A stretch of DNA of 64,000 nt from Corynebacterium sp. (GCF_030532325.1 NZ_JAUNLS010000015.1:1-64000), one strand, 5' to 3'; shown: positions 33,246 to 42,398, counted from the first letter of the stretch. Made by a program: numbers and translations. The notes: generated from the sequence alone by a model not told the origin.

Positions 33246-35453
33246 CTAATTCAGACCCGGAATCTTGATCTCCGGGAGCGTGGGCAGCGCCGGCAGCTGC
33301 GGCAGCTCCAGATTCAGCCCGAAGATTTTGTTGATGTACGGCAGCAGGGCCGCGCCGCCGCCGATGAGGGCCAGGAGACCAGCAAGAACGCCGGCGATGA
33401 TGCCGCCGGTCTTGGCAGCGTTGTTGCCCGCAGAGCTGGAGTCGGAGCTGGAACCAGAACCGGAATCGGAGCTGGAACCGTCGGAGGAGCCCTGCCCGGA
33501 CTCGCCGGCGTCGTGGGCACGCGCGGTGAGCCACTGGCTCTTGTCCAGCACGCCGTTGCTCAGGCGGGTCTCGCCAATCCAGCCGTACCAGGGATCCTGC
33601 GGCTTCTTGTCATCCATGCCGGCACCCATAACCCAGCGCAGGTCGCGCGGCAGCAGGCCCTCGGCACCGGAGGCGTTGCGCAGGATTGGCGCGCCGTTGA
33701 TGAACATTTCCACGGTGTCGGTATCCGGGTTGTTGACCACGGCGATGTGCATCCACTCGTCGGTGGGCACCTCATGGGACCACACGGTGGAGCCGTTGCC
33801 TTCCTTGGGCTCTGCCCACCAGCGCAGCTCACGCAGGTTGGAGATGCCAAACATCACCGTGGGGTCGGTATCGGTGGAGCCCTCAACGAGGTCCTTGATG
33901 CTGGAGTCGCGGGAAATCGCGCTGCCCCAGCCATGCTTCGAGCCGTTGAAGTCCTTGGGGATCTTCACAAAGCTCTCAAAGGTGTAGCCCTGCGTGGTGT
34001 CCACGTTGTTGATGGCTGCGCCCGGCACGGACTTGAACTCCGCCATGGAGAGCTTGCCAGCGGGATCCGCCCAGTACAGGGAGCCCTCGTCCGAGGAGAG
34101 CGGGTGGTGATCCTTGGAGTAGGTGATGCGATCGCCCACGGTGGAGGCCCCGCCTTCGCGGATGAGGTCGCCTTCGCCGTGGACGTCGGGGACGATGGCG
34201 CCTTGCTTGGCCACGTCGCCGTCGTTAAGCCGCACGCCATCCTTGTCGGTGGCCATGCCCGGGCGCCAGTGGAAGACGGTGGTGGGGTTCTTGACAAAGT
34301 CGTTGCTGTCCAGCGGCAGCTGATCCTCGGGGATCTCGTAGGGGGTGTAGCCGGTGGAGACGATGTCTCGGGCTTCCTGGGCAAGGTCGCCTTCGTTCTC
34401 ATCGCCGATGCTCCATTCCGGGGCGAAGCCCGCGAAGCGCTCCTTGAAGTTTAGCGGGACGTGGTAGCTGTCCCCCTCGCCGTCGAGGATGAGCTTGTCA
34501 AACTGCGTGAGCTCCGTGGCCGGCTTCTGCGCCACCCACGGGGAGAGGGCCGCCATCTCCAATTCGTTGCCGGAGAGATCAAATTCCAGCACACCGAGCA
34601 GGCCGTTTCCGCCCTGGTAGGCCATCTGGTAGTCCTGCAGGATGGCCACAACGTCGTGGCCGTAGGCGTTCTTGTCCACGCGGTAGCCCGCGCCGTGGTG
34701 GTGGCCGCCCATGGTCAGGAAGATCTGGTCGTTGCGCTTGATGAAGGTATCCCACAGGCGCTGGCCGTAGTCCGTGGAATAGAAGACATTGCCGGTGCCG
34801 TCGATGTTGAGCACCTCGTGGGTGGTGAGGATGACCGGCAGGTCCGGGTGGGCGTCAATAACGCCCTGCGCCCAGTCCAGGACGTCGTCGTTGGCGCGCC
34901 AGGCCAGGGCGAGCACCAGGTACTTCTGCCCCTCGGCCTCGAAGATATGGTATTCGGAATCGGAGTCGGTTCCGGTGAAGCGCTCCTGGAAGGTCTCGTT
35001 GGCCGCCTTGGCTCGCTCCGCGCCGAAGTACTGGTTGAAGGGCTGGTAGCCGGCGTCCCCGGTCATGTCGTGGTTGCCCGGCAGGATGGAGTAGTTGAGG
35101 TCGGAATCGTCCAGCGCCTTCATGGCCTCGTCCGCTACGTCCCATTCGGCTTCGACGTTGGATTGATCGACGACGTCGCCAAGGTGCGTCACGAAGTCCA
35201 TGTTGAGCTCCTCGTGATTCTTGGCCAGCCAGGAGGTCTGTGCCATGTAGGGCTCGCTGCCGTAGCGCTTCTGGGCCAGGTTGCCGGTGTCGGGCGTGGA
35301 GTAGCGGGAGTAGAACTGGGTATCCGGCAGCACGCCGATGCTAAAGCGCGAGCCGAGGCCCGCGGTGTCCTGCGCTTGCGCGGCGGGGATGGTGACGAGC
35401 GAGGTGGTCAGTGCGGCGGCAACGAGGGTGCCGAGAATGCGACGAGAGGACAT
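33246..35453 (-). CDS. Secreted metallophosphoesterase with LamG-like domain and C-terminal membrane anchor
   Basis: A 735-residue exported protein. The signal peptide ends AAQA near residue 27. The calcineurin-like phosphoesterase domain holds PDTQ (43-46), GDVVD (92-96), GNHD (126-129), TTHEVLN and GGHHHGAG, a full set of metal ligands. A second part (about 430-640) has a concanavalin/LamG pattern (GYTFESFVKIPKDF, WMHIAVVNNPDTDTVEMFIN, GWIGETRLSNG). A Ser/Asp/Gly linker and one membrane helix (GGIIAGVLAGLLALIGGGAA) end the protein, so both domains are displayed outside the cell. The substrate is unknown; such proteins cleave phosphodiesters or nucleotides. It is a single gene with a downstream inverted repeat. 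Confidence 0.88.
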   Translation of the reverse strand: MSSRRILGTLVAAALTTSLVTIPAAQAQDTAGLGSRFSIGVLPDTQFYSRYSTPDTGNLAQKRYGSEPYMAQTSWLAKNHEELNMDFVTHLGDVVDQSNVEAEWDVADEAMKALDDSDLNYSILPGNHDMTGDAGYQPFNQYFGAERAKAANETFQERFTGTDSDSEYHIFEAEGQKYLVLALAWRANDDVLDWAQGVIDAHPDLPVILTTHEVLNIDGTGNVFYSTDYGQRLWDTFIKRNDQIFLTMGGHHHGAGYRVDKNAYGHDVVAILQDYQMAYQGGNGLLGVLEFDLSGNELEMAALSPWVAQKPATELTQFDKLILDGEGDSYHVPLNFKERFAGFAPEWSIGDENEGDLAQEARDIVSTGYTPYEIPEDQLPLDSNDFVKNPTTVFHWRPGMATDKDGVRLNDGDVAKQGAIVPDVHGEGDLIREGGASTVGDRITYSKDHHPLSSDEGSLYWADPAGKLSMAEFKSVPGAAINNVDTTQGYTFESFVKIPKDFNGSKHGWGSAISRDSSIKDLVEGSTDTDPTVMFGISNLRELRWWAEPKEGNGSTVWSHEVPTDEWMHIAVVNNPDTDTVEMFINGAPILRNASGAEGLLPRDLRWVMGAGMDDKKPQDPWYGWIGETRLSNGVLDKSQWLTARAHDAGESGQGSSDGSSSDSGSGSSSDSSSAGNNAAKTGGIIAGVLAGLLALIGGGAALLPYINKIFGLNLELPQLPALPTLPEIKIPGLN

Positions 35454-35572
35454 AACCTTCCATTCAAGAGAACTAATTTTTGAACAACGGGAAGGCTACG
35501 CGGGCTGGGTTTCCGCAAACTTACGTCTGGATGAACAGCTGCGGACAAATGCGTTGGTTAGAATCGCCGAGT

Positions 35573-36025
35573 ATGACTGAATCTTCTGCATCCCCCAGCA
35601 CCTACGGTGTCGACGTCACGCGCATCGCCCCCACCCACTACCGCGCCACCAACGCGCAGGGCGCCACGCTCGACTTCGGCCGCGGCGAGGGCCTGCTCAC
35701 CCCGGTTGAGCTGCTGCTCGCGGCCGTGGCCGGCTGCTCCTCCGTGGACATCGACGTGGTCACCTCGCGGCGCAGCGAGCCCGAGACCTTCGACGTGCAC
35801 GTCGAAGGCACGCGGGTGGATGAGGAGGGCGCTTCAAGGCTTAGCGACGTCTCCGTGAGCTTCAACGTCTCCTTCCCCGCCACCGCCGAGGGCCGGCAGG
35901 CCCAGTCCATGGTGGACCGGCTCATCCGCATCTCTCAAGAGAAGGACTGCACCGTCTCCCGCACGGTAGAGCTGCCCACCACCGTCAGCTTCATCAACGA
36001 GAACGCCGAACAGGCCGCGCGCTAA
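35573..36025 (+). CDS. OsmC/Ohr-family peroxide-reducing protein
   Basis: A 150-residue protein with both redox cysteines of the family: Cys55 in AAVAGCSSVDIDVV and Cys126 in ISQEKDCTVSRTV. It likely reduces organic hydroperoxides. TAGAAT at 35559-35564 lies 8 nt before ATG 35573 without a ribosome site, suggesting a leaderless mRNA. It is divergent from the phosphoesterase gene and its stop overlaps the convergent unknown gene by 4 nt. Confidence 0.88.
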   Translation: MTESSASPSTYGVDVTRIAPTHYRATNAQGATLDFGRGEGLLTPVELLLAAVAGCSSVDIDVVTSRRSEPETFDVHVEGTRVDEEGASRLSDVSVSFNVSFPATAEGRQAQSMVDRLIRISQEKDCTVSRTVELPTTVSFINENAEQAAR

Positions 36026-37011
36026 GCAAAAGGATTATCCTGCGGGCGCGGCACCTCGGGCCCAGCGAAGGGGTTGCGCAGCGGTGCCCCGAAGGGGTTG
36101 CCCTCCACAGCGGGTGCCTGCTGGCCAAAGTAGGCCTCACGCTTGCGGGCGGAATGCGGCCCGATGGGATTATCTTCCTCCTTCAGGAAACGCATCTGCG
36201 GCAGGGCGTTGGCGTCGCGCATGCGCATGGGCCGACCCATCTCGGGGGAGTTGAGCATGGCGTGGCAATCATTGCGCATCGGCTCGAGCTCGTCCATGTC
36301 CTCGGGGCTCAATGAGAACTTGAGCTGCTCGCCGGTGTGCGGCTCGATCATCCGCAGCTTGAGGGCGCTGAAGGCCATCATGCCCAGCGGAATCTGCGGA
36401 TTGCGGAAGTCCGCCTTATCCACGGTGACCACGGCGCCGTCGTCGAAGGTGAGGATAAGCCCCTGCGGGGTGATAAACGCCCAGGCTTTTTCCTTCAAGT
36501 TAACGTCCACGCGGTAGAAGCCGATGATGGGCTCGTCGGGCTCAAGCAGGGAGTAGACCAGCGGCCGGATGCCGCCTACTCCCCCGCACTCGGCGTAACC
36601 GTGGTCCCAGATCAGTTTATCCTCGTGCTCGACCAACCAGCAGCAGAAGTCATCCACAAACTCCGAGTAGAGCAGGCCGTACTGCGGCGCCAGCGGCTTG
36701 GACATGCACATGTAGCCGCTGCGGAACTCGAAGACCAAGGGGTAGACGGCCGGCAGCGACTCGATGAAGGCCTGATCGTGCGCGGCGCGCGGATCGAGGT
36801 GGGAGAGGTAGAGCTCCACCGGAAAGAGGTGGTCCAGGGTGTAGGTATCCCCCTCGCGGCGCCCGCCGAGCAGCCACTCATAGTTCTCGATGGAGTTCTC
36901 CAGTACCGCGCAGATGTACCTGGTGAGGTCCTCCGCCGGGTGGAGCTGCGCGTTGAGCCTGCACACCGTGGACTCAGTGTCGAAGCGAGAGTGAAGGTTA
37001 AATTCCTGCAT
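36022..37011 (-). CDS. Protein of unknown function with NPF repeats in the C-terminal tail
   Basis: A 329-residue soluble protein of no family I recognise. Residues 1-250 look globular and rich in aromatic residues and acids (NSIENYEWLLGGRREGDTYT, CCWLVEHEDKLIWDHGYAEC). Five cysteines occur. The last 60 residues are likely disordered and carry the short repeat NP(F/I) at DNPIGP, GNPFGAP, RNPFAGP and DNPFA. The similar NPFEGPEQFG occurs in the tail of the membrane protein at 3635-4414. There is no signal peptide or membrane helix. ATG 37011 is followed by MQEFNLHSRFDTES. It stands alone and convergent to osmC. Confidence 0.65.
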   Translation of the reverse strand: MQEFNLHSRFDTESTVCRLNAQLHPAEDLTRYICAVLENSIENYEWLLGGRREGDTYTLDHLFPVELYLSHLDPRAAHDQAFIESLPAVYPLVFEFRSGYMCMSKPLAPQYGLLYSEFVDDFCCWLVEHEDKLIWDHGYAECGGVGGIRPLVYSLLEPDEPIIGFYRVDVNLKEKAWAFITPQGLILTFDDGAVVTVDKADFRNPQIPLGMMAFSALKLRMIEPHTGEQLKFSLSPEDMDELEPMRNDCHAMLNSPEMGRPMRMRDANALPQMRFLKEEDNPIGPHSARKREAYFGQQAPAVEGNPFGAPLRNPFAGPEVPRPQDNPFA

Positions 37012-37186
37012 GCCGGCTCCTCACTATGTTTCTGCGCACAATGACTTGAGTTTAGCGAAGTCACCGGCGCTCACCTGTCGATATCCTTCGCATTCACTGG
37101 TACGGTACAAATATTAATTAATGTGACTGTTGGGGTTAAGGCGTTGAGGCCAGGCCCCGCATCCGCACGAACAGAGGAGCCCACTC

Positions 37187-38131
37187 GTGTCCCCCACCCT
37201 CAGCCGCCGCGGCCTGCTCAAGGCCAGCGTCATCGCCGTCGCCGCCGGCACCGTTGCCTCCCAGGCCCCGTCCGCCTTCGCGCTTGGCCCGGTGCTCGGT
37301 ACCATCATCGACTTCTCCGCCGGTGTCCCTTCCGCCCAGTCCATCAAGGCCGCCGGCCACATGGGCGCTATCCGTTACGTCTCCCAGCGCCGCCCCGGCG
37401 CGGAATCCTGGATGACCGGCAAGCCTGTGACCCTCAACGAGACCCGCGCCAACGCGGCCCTCGGCCTAGCCACCGCCTCCATCTATCAGTTCGGCCGCGC
37501 CAACACCGCGGACTGGCTCAACGGTGCGGCCGGTGCGGCCGTGCACGCCCCGCAGGCCATCGCCATCCACAAGGCTGCGGGCGGTCCGACCAACCGCCCC
37601 ATCTACATCGCCATCGATGACAACCCCACCCGCGCGCAGTACACCAACCAGATCCGCTCCTACCTGCAGGCTTTCTCCCGCGCACTCTCGGCCGCCGGCT
37701 ACCAGACCGGTGTGTACGGCAACTACAACGTCATCGACTGGTGCACCCAGGATGGCATCGGCTCCTTCTTCTGGATGCACGACTGGGGCTCCGGCGGGCG
37801 CATCCACCCGCGCACGACCATCCACCAGGTGGGCGGCCGCCAGGCCAACGTGGGTGGCGTAACCTGCGATATCAACAACGTCTACGCCCGCGACTGGGGC
37901 CAGTGGATGCCCGGGCGCACCCCCGCCCCGAGCGCACCGGCGCCCAGGCCGGGCAACCCCGCCATTCCGGATCTCAGCGGTCTGAGCTCCCAGGTGCAGC
38001 AGGCCTTCCCGGGCGTGCCGCTGCCGCAGGTCGACGCCAACGGCATCAGCGTCGGCGGCTCCTCCGTCTCCAATGACCAGGTCAAGGCCGCGGTGGACCT
38101 GCTTAACGAGGTCCGCGGGCTCATCCGCTAG
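37187..38131 (+). CDS. Tat-exported DUF1906 (Rv2525c-like) glycoside-hydrolase-like protein
   Basis: A 314-residue protein starting at GTG 37187 behind GAGGAG. The Tat signal SRRGLLKASVIAVAAGTVA has the twin Arg and ends APSAFA near residue 32. The mature domain has IIDFSAGVPSAQSIKAAGH, GAIRYVSQRR, RPIYIAIDDNP, GVYGNYNVIDW and FFWMHDWGSGG. These are typical of DUF1906, a TIM-barrel domain related to GH25 and studied as Rv2525c. A Pro-rich linker and a short C-terminal domain follow. It is expected to act on wall glycans; activity is unproven. ATTAATTAAT (37113-37122) is a palindrome in the promoter region. Confidence 0.88.
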   Translation: MSPTLSRRGLLKASVIAVAAGTVASQAPSAFALGPVLGTIIDFSAGVPSAQSIKAAGHMGAIRYVSQRRPGAESWMTGKPVTLNETRANAALGLATASIYQFGRANTADWLNGAAGAAVHAPQAIAIHKAAGGPTNRPIYIAIDDNPTRAQYTNQIRSYLQAFSRALSAAGYQTGVYGNYNVIDWCTQDGIGSFFWMHDWGSGGRIHPRTTIHQVGGRQANVGGVTCDINNVYARDWGQWMPGRTPAPSAPAPRPGNPAIPDLSGLSSQVQQAFPGVPLPQVDANGISVGGSSVSNDQVKAAVDLLNEVRGLIR

Positions 38132-39018
38132 CCCTTCCTCGCGGATGGTGCACTCGAGGTAGGCGCTGCAGGCCGAGACGTCTCCAGCGGCTCGCCGCGC
38201 AGCGCCTTCTCATGCCGAACGGTGCCGCGGCGCAGGTTCTTCTCCGTGATCTCCTTCTTCACGTAGGCGCTGAGCTCATCGGCGCTACCCTCGATGGAGG
38301 CGGCCACCACGAAGTCCTTGCCAAAGGAGACCGAGGAGTGCCGGTCCTTGCCGTCGGACCAGCCCCATTTGCTCCCCACGACGTCGTCAAGCTTCGCCGT
38401 GCCGTAGTCCTGCGCGTAGCCGTCCGCGGAGATGGCGTCGGGGTGCGCCATGGCCACCAGCACCGGGTGGGTCTCATCCTTCTGCCGGAGCTTGACCACG
38501 AAGCTCACCACGTCATAGGTCGAGGTCTTGGACTTCCCCCAGGTCTTGCCCGCCTTCGTGGCCTCCAGCCCGTACTCGCGGGCGATGGCGTCGATGGAGC
38601 TCGGGTACTTCTCAAAGAGCTTTTCCGCGGTGACGTCGGAGGAGCTGGCAATCATGTCGAGGGCATCATATTTATCTTCGAAGCTGCCGTGCTCGATGAC
38701 GTAAGTGGCGATGTAGAGCTTGATAAGGCTGAGCGCATAGCCGGCGTCGTGCTCGCTGACCGTGCCCAGGTGCATGCCGTCATGGAGCCGGTAGTAGGTC
38801 ATGGCCTGGCCCTTCTTAGCCTTGAGGATCTGCCCCACGGAATCCTCCACGCCCGAATCCTCGGCGAGCCCGCCCCGCACAGCGTTAATAGTGTTGGTCG
38901 CGCTGGCGGCGCTGGTGGCGGATACCGCGCCCGGCAACGCCTCTTTCCCATCGGTGGCGCAGGCGCTTAACGCCCCGAGGGCCAGGGACGACGAAAGAAA
39001 AGCGGCGCCGATCCTCAT
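38128..39018 (-). CDS. Lipoprotein of the serine beta-lactamase-like superfamily
   Basis: A 296-residue protein from ATG 39018 (GGAAGG 8 nt upstream). The signal peptide ends in the lipobox LSAC (Cys20). Motifs appear in family order: SLIK (SxxK), SSSD in the place of SxN, and KWGWSDG in the place of KTG. These are looser than in the paralogous gene at 2663-3625. The C-terminus is a basic then Ser/Pro-rich tail. Its stop overlaps the convergent DUF1906 gene by 4 nt. A peptidoglycan-related role is plausible. Confidence 0.72.
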   Translation of the reverse strand: MRIGAAFLSSSLALGALSACATDGKEALPGAVSATSAASATNTINAVRGGLAEDSGVEDSVGQILKAKKGQAMTYYRLHDGMHLGTVSEHDAGYALSLIKLYIATYVIEHGSFEDKYDALDMIASSSDVTAEKLFEKYPSSIDAIAREYGLEATKAGKTWGKSKTSTYDVVSFVVKLRQKDETHPVLVAMAHPDAISADGYAQDYGTAKLDDVVGSKWGWSDGKDRHSSVSFGKDFVVAASIEGSADELSAYVKKEITEKNLRRGTVRHEKALRGEPLETSRPAAPTSSAPSARKG

Positions 39019-39132
39019 CGGCACCGCCTTCCGGGGTGAATCTTGGGCGAACACGGGATAGATATTACTCACCAGCGTGCGCTGAGTTATAACCCAAGTT
39101 CTAGCTCCGCTCCCCTGCCGGGAGGAAGCTTT

Positions 39133-40788
39133 TTAGTGAGCGACCGGAGCCTCCACGCCCACGCCAGTCAGGGAACGGACCTCCATCTCGGCGGCCAGCT
39201 CGTCGAGGTTATCCGGCGGAGTCATGATGGAGACCAGCCAGCCCACGAAGAAGGACAGCGGGATGGTGACCAGGCCCGGCGAGGACAGCGGGAAGATGGC
39301 CCAGTCTGCGTTGGGGAACATCGAGGTCTCGGTTCCGGAGACTGCCGGGGAGAGGAAAATCAGCACCAGGCAGGAGATGACACCGGTGTACATCGAGGCC
39401 ACGGCACCAGCGGTGTTGAAACGGCGCCAGTACAGGGAGTACAGGATGGTCGGCAGGTTGGCGGAGGCCGCCACGGCGAAGGCCAGGGAGACCAGGAAGG
39501 CCACGTTCTGGGTCATCGCCAGGATGCCAAGGACGATGGCAACAATACCCAAGATGACCACGGTGATCTGGGAGACGCGCACCTGCTCGGCCTCGGTGGA
39601 CTGACCTTTGCGGATGACGGAGTGGTAAATGTCGTGCGCGATGGAGGCAGAGGCGGTAATAGCCAGGCCGGCCACCACGGCCAGCACGGTAGCAAAGGCC
39701 ACTGCGGAGATAACCGCCATGAAGATGGAGCCGCCCAGCTCGAGGGCGAGCAGCGGTGCCGCGGAGTTCGCGCCACCCGGAGCGGCAAGGATGCGGTCCG
39801 GGCCCACCAGTGCAGCAGCGCCATAGCCCAGGATAAGGGTCATGAGGTAGAAGGCACCGATGATGACGATGGCCCAGGTCACGGAGCGGCGGGCCTCGGT
39901 AGCGGTAGGCACGGTGTAGAAGCGCATGAGCACGTGCGGCAGGCCGCCCACGCCCAGCACCAGGGAAATGCCCAGGGAGATGAAGTCCAGCTTGGTGGTC
40001 AGATTCTTGCCGTATTTCAGGCCCGGCTCCATAATCTGGTTGGCCTCGTAGCCCTTCTCCGTGATGTAGGCAGAGTTGGCGTGCATGTCCACGGCGTTCT
40101 GGAACAGGGTGCTGAACCCGCCCTTGACCAGGACGAAGGTCAGAATGCACATGATGACCACGCCGGTGACCAGAAGGACAGCTTTGATCATCTGCACGTA
40201 GGTGGTGCCCTTCATGCCGCCGACTAGGACGTAGACGATCATGAGCACGCCGACGATGCCCACCACCACGGCCTGCCACTTGAAGTCGTGGATGTTGAGC
40301 AGCACGGCCACCAAGGAGCCGGCACCGGCCATCTGGGCGATGAGGTAGAACAGGGACACAAACAGCGTGGAGATCGCCGCAGCCACGCGCACCGGGCGCT
40401 GCTTGAGGCGGAAGGACAACACGTCCGCCATGGTGAAGCGGCCGACATTGCGCATCGGCTCCGCCACCAGCATGAGCGCTACCAGCCAGGCCACGAAGAA
40501 GCCCACGGAGTACAGGAAGCCGTCGTAGCCACTGAGCGCAACCGCGCCCACGATGCCCAGGAAAGAGGCAGCGGAGAGGTAGTCGCCGGAAATAGCCAGG
40601 CCGTTCTGGCGGCCGGAGAAGGAGCCACCGCCGGTGTAGAAGTCAGAGGCTTCCTTGGTGGACTTGCCGGCGCGCAGGACCACCCACATGGTGATGACCA
40701 GGAACGCGCCGAAGACGGCGATATTGAGGATGGGGTTGCCGGCGGAATCGTCGGCGGCGGCCGCAGCCGCGAGGGTGAGAGTCTGCAT
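39133..40788 (-). CDS. mctC: Monocarboxylate transporter MctC (sodium/solute symporter family)
   Basis: A 551-residue SSS-family protein with about 13 membrane helices. It shows AISGDYLSAASFLGIVGAVA, NVGRFTMADVLSFRLKQRPV, SLGISLVLGVGGLPHVLMRF and AVVAGLAITASASIAHDIYH, the ActP/MctC signature set. In C. glutamicum MctC imports pyruvate, acetate and propionate. The gene directly follows a DUF485 gene (3 nt gap), the usual partner of ActP-type symporters. The lineup next to fkpA-gltA agrees with C. glutamicum. Confidence 0.9.
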   Translation of the reverse strand: MQTLTLAAAAAADDSAGNPILNIAVFGAFLVITMWVVLRAGKSTKEASDFYTGGGSFSGRQNGLAISGDYLSAASFLGIVGAVALSGYDGFLYSVGFFVAWLVALMLVAEPMRNVGRFTMADVLSFRLKQRPVRVAAAISTLFVSLFYLIAQMAGAGSLVAVLLNIHDFKWQAVVVGIVGVLMIVYVLVGGMKGTTYVQMIKAVLLVTGVVIMCILTFVLVKGGFSTLFQNAVDMHANSAYITEKGYEANQIMEPGLKYGKNLTTKLDFISLGISLVLGVGGLPHVLMRFYTVPTATEARRSVTWAIVIIGAFYLMTLILGYGAAALVGPDRILAAPGGANSAAPLLALELGGSIFMAVISAVAFATVLAVVAGLAITASASIAHDIYHSVIRKGQSTEAEQVRVSQITVVILGIVAIVLGILAMTQNVAFLVSLAFAVAASANLPTILYSLYWRRFNTAGAVASMYTGVISCLVLIFLSPAVSGTETSMFPNADWAIFPLSSPGLVTIPLSFFVGWLVSIMTPPDNLDELAAEMEVRSLTGVGVEAPVAH

Positions 40789-40791
40789 GTC

Positions 40792-41136
40792 TTAGCCTTC
40801 CAGTTCTTTGCGGATTGCAGCGGCCTGCGGCTCGATGTTCTTGTTGGCGTACTTCACGTACACCCAGGTGATGATGAAGGTGGTAAGGAACTGCGCCAGC
40901 CCAAAGACCAGCGCTACGTTCCAGCCGCCGCCCAGCTCAATACCCATGAAGCCGGGGGCGAAAACCGCCGCCACGACGTAGACCACGTACCAGACAAAGA
41001 AGGCCACGGTCATGGGGAATGTAAAGTTGCGATACGCGCCGCGTAGCTTGCGGAACTGCTCGCTATCGCGCATCTCGACAAACTCGCGTGCGGTGGGTTC
41101 GCGGCGAGTGCTTACCGAGGTCTCGGCGTGTGTCAT
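40792..41136 (-). CDS. DUF485 small membrane partner of MctC
   Basis: A 114-residue protein with two membrane helices (MTVAFFVWYVVYVVAAVF and VALVFGLAQFLTTFIITWVY), the YRNFTFPMTVAFF element and short charged ends. DUF485 proteins occur next to acetate/monocarboxylate symporters and are thought to assist them. ATG 41136 follows AAGGAG. It is the first gene of the two-gene operon with mctC. Confidence 0.9.
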   Translation of the reverse strand: MTHAETSVSTRREPTAREFVEMRDSEQFRKLRGAYRNFTFPMTVAFFVWYVVYVVAAVFAPGFMGIELGGGWNVALVFGLAQFLTTFIITWVYVKYANKNIEPQAAAIRKELEG

Positions 41137-41495
41137 GTCGCTCTCCTTGTGAACTCTTTTCAGATACGCACGCTGTCAAAACTCACAGAGTGTTCTGCAT
41201 CATGTTGCGCCTTGGCAAGTAAGTTACACAACAAGCTGTGCAACGTTGTAAATGCTGCCAAGAAAATTCGGCCAAGTACTAGGGTTTCACCCCCTTTCCC
41301 CGCGGCACGCTGGGATGTTAAAGATTCGCACACTACCCCCACATAAGCTAAAACTGTGCAATGTGAATCTTGTGAAGTGGCCCAATAACAGGAATTAACA
41401 CAAAATAACCCCGCTGCGGCGGCGAAACTACCCCAGGTGGGGGCGTCACCACGCTGCAGCGGGGCTCACTACGGCCTGTCAGCCAGGTGGGAGTT
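41137..41495. other. Promoter region of the DUF485-mctC operon
   Basis: The 359-nt gap has two ACCCCC tracts (41289-41294, 41335-41340), of the type bound by RamA, which activates mctC in C. glutamicum. The AKR terminator lies at 41409-41464. The rest is A/T-rich with no gene seen. Confidence 0.45.
41409..41464 (-). terminator. Terminator of the aldo/keto reductase gene
   Basis: On the minus strand CCCCGCTGCAGC pairs with GCCGCAGCGGGG (one mismatch), with an inner CCCC/GGGG hairpin. It is followed by TTATTTTGTG. Confidence 0.7.
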
Positions 41496-42347
41496 CTACT
41501 GCTCCCCTGGGAAATCGCGCGGATCGTTGAACATGCGGCCAAAGCCCTCCTGGCCCTCCAGGCCATCAATGGCGGCAATATCCTCCGGCGTCAGCTCCAG
41601 GGAAGCCGCGGCGAAGTTCTCCTCCAAGCGCTCGCGGTGGCTGGACTTGGGAATCACGGAGATGTTCTTGGACATCAGGTAGGCCAGAACCACCTGGCCC
41701 GGGGTGGCCTCGTGCCGCTGGGCGACGCCCATAATCACCGGATTATCCAGCACCACGCCGCGCGCCAGCGGGGACCAGGCCTCGGTGACGATTTCCTGGC
41801 TGGCGTGGAACTCGCGCAGTTCCGGCTGGGTAAAGCCGGGGTGCAGCTCGACCTGGTTGAGCACGGGGACGATACCCGTCTTGGCGATGAGCTCCTGCAG
41901 GGTCTCCTCGTAGAAGTTCGCCACGCCGATGGACGCGATCTGGCCCATACCCTGCATCCTGGCGATTTCCTCGAAGGTCTCCACGTAGAGCCCGCCCTGC
42001 GGCCACGGCCAGTGGATGAGGTAGAGATCGAGGTAGTCCAGCTGGAGCTTCTCCAGCGACTCGCGGAAGGCCGCGCCGACCTTGTCTGCGCCGTGGTGAT
42101 CGTGCCAGACCTTGCTGGTCACGAAGAGCTCGTCACGGGAGACGTCACCAGCCTTCATGGCGTCATTGAGCGCCTGGCCCAATGCTTCCTCGTTGCCGTA
42201 GAGCGTTGCGGTGTCGAAGTGGCGGTAGCCAATCTCGATGGCCTCGCGCACCACGCGAATGCAGTCATCCCCCTTCAGCTTGTAGGTACCAAGCCCCAGC
42301 AGGGGCATGTCGCGGTCATCATTGAACGTGGTTTCTGGGACACTCAT
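41496..42347 (-). CDS. Aldo/keto reductase (diketogluconate reductase-like)
   Basis: A 283-residue NADPH-dependent oxidoreductase. The catalytic tetrad is visible: Asp in YRHFDTATLYGNEEALG together with its Tyr, Lys in FVTSKVWHDHHG, and His in LIHWPWP. The cofactor end shows SVIPKSSHRERLEENF. ATG 42347 is chosen because CACAAT lies seven nt upstream (leaderless pattern); an in-frame ATG at 42356 is possible. It reduces aldehydes or ketones of unknown identity. It is transcribed alone toward mctC. Confidence 0.9.
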   Translation of the reverse strand: MSVPETTFNDDRDMPLLGLGTYKLKGDDCIRVVREAIEIGYRHFDTATLYGNEEALGQALNDAMKAGDVSRDELFVTSKVWHDHHGADKVGAAFRESLEKLQLDYLDLYLIHWPWPQGGLYVETFEEIARMQGMGQIASIGVANFYEETLQELIAKTGIVPVLNQVELHPGFTQPELREFHASQEIVTEAWSPLARGVVLDNPVIMGVAQRHEATPGQVVLAYLMSKNISVIPKSSHRERLEENFAAASLELTPEDIAAIDGLEGQEGFGRMFNDPRDFPGEQ

Positions 42348-42398
42348 GCTCTCCATTGTGCCCTAGACTGCGCTTCCTGTGGGGAGAAAACTGCGGGA

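Noticed and set aside
39043..40227. Antisense frame opposite mctC
   Set aside because: Shadow of mctC; dominated by Gly, His and Gln with no recognisable domain.
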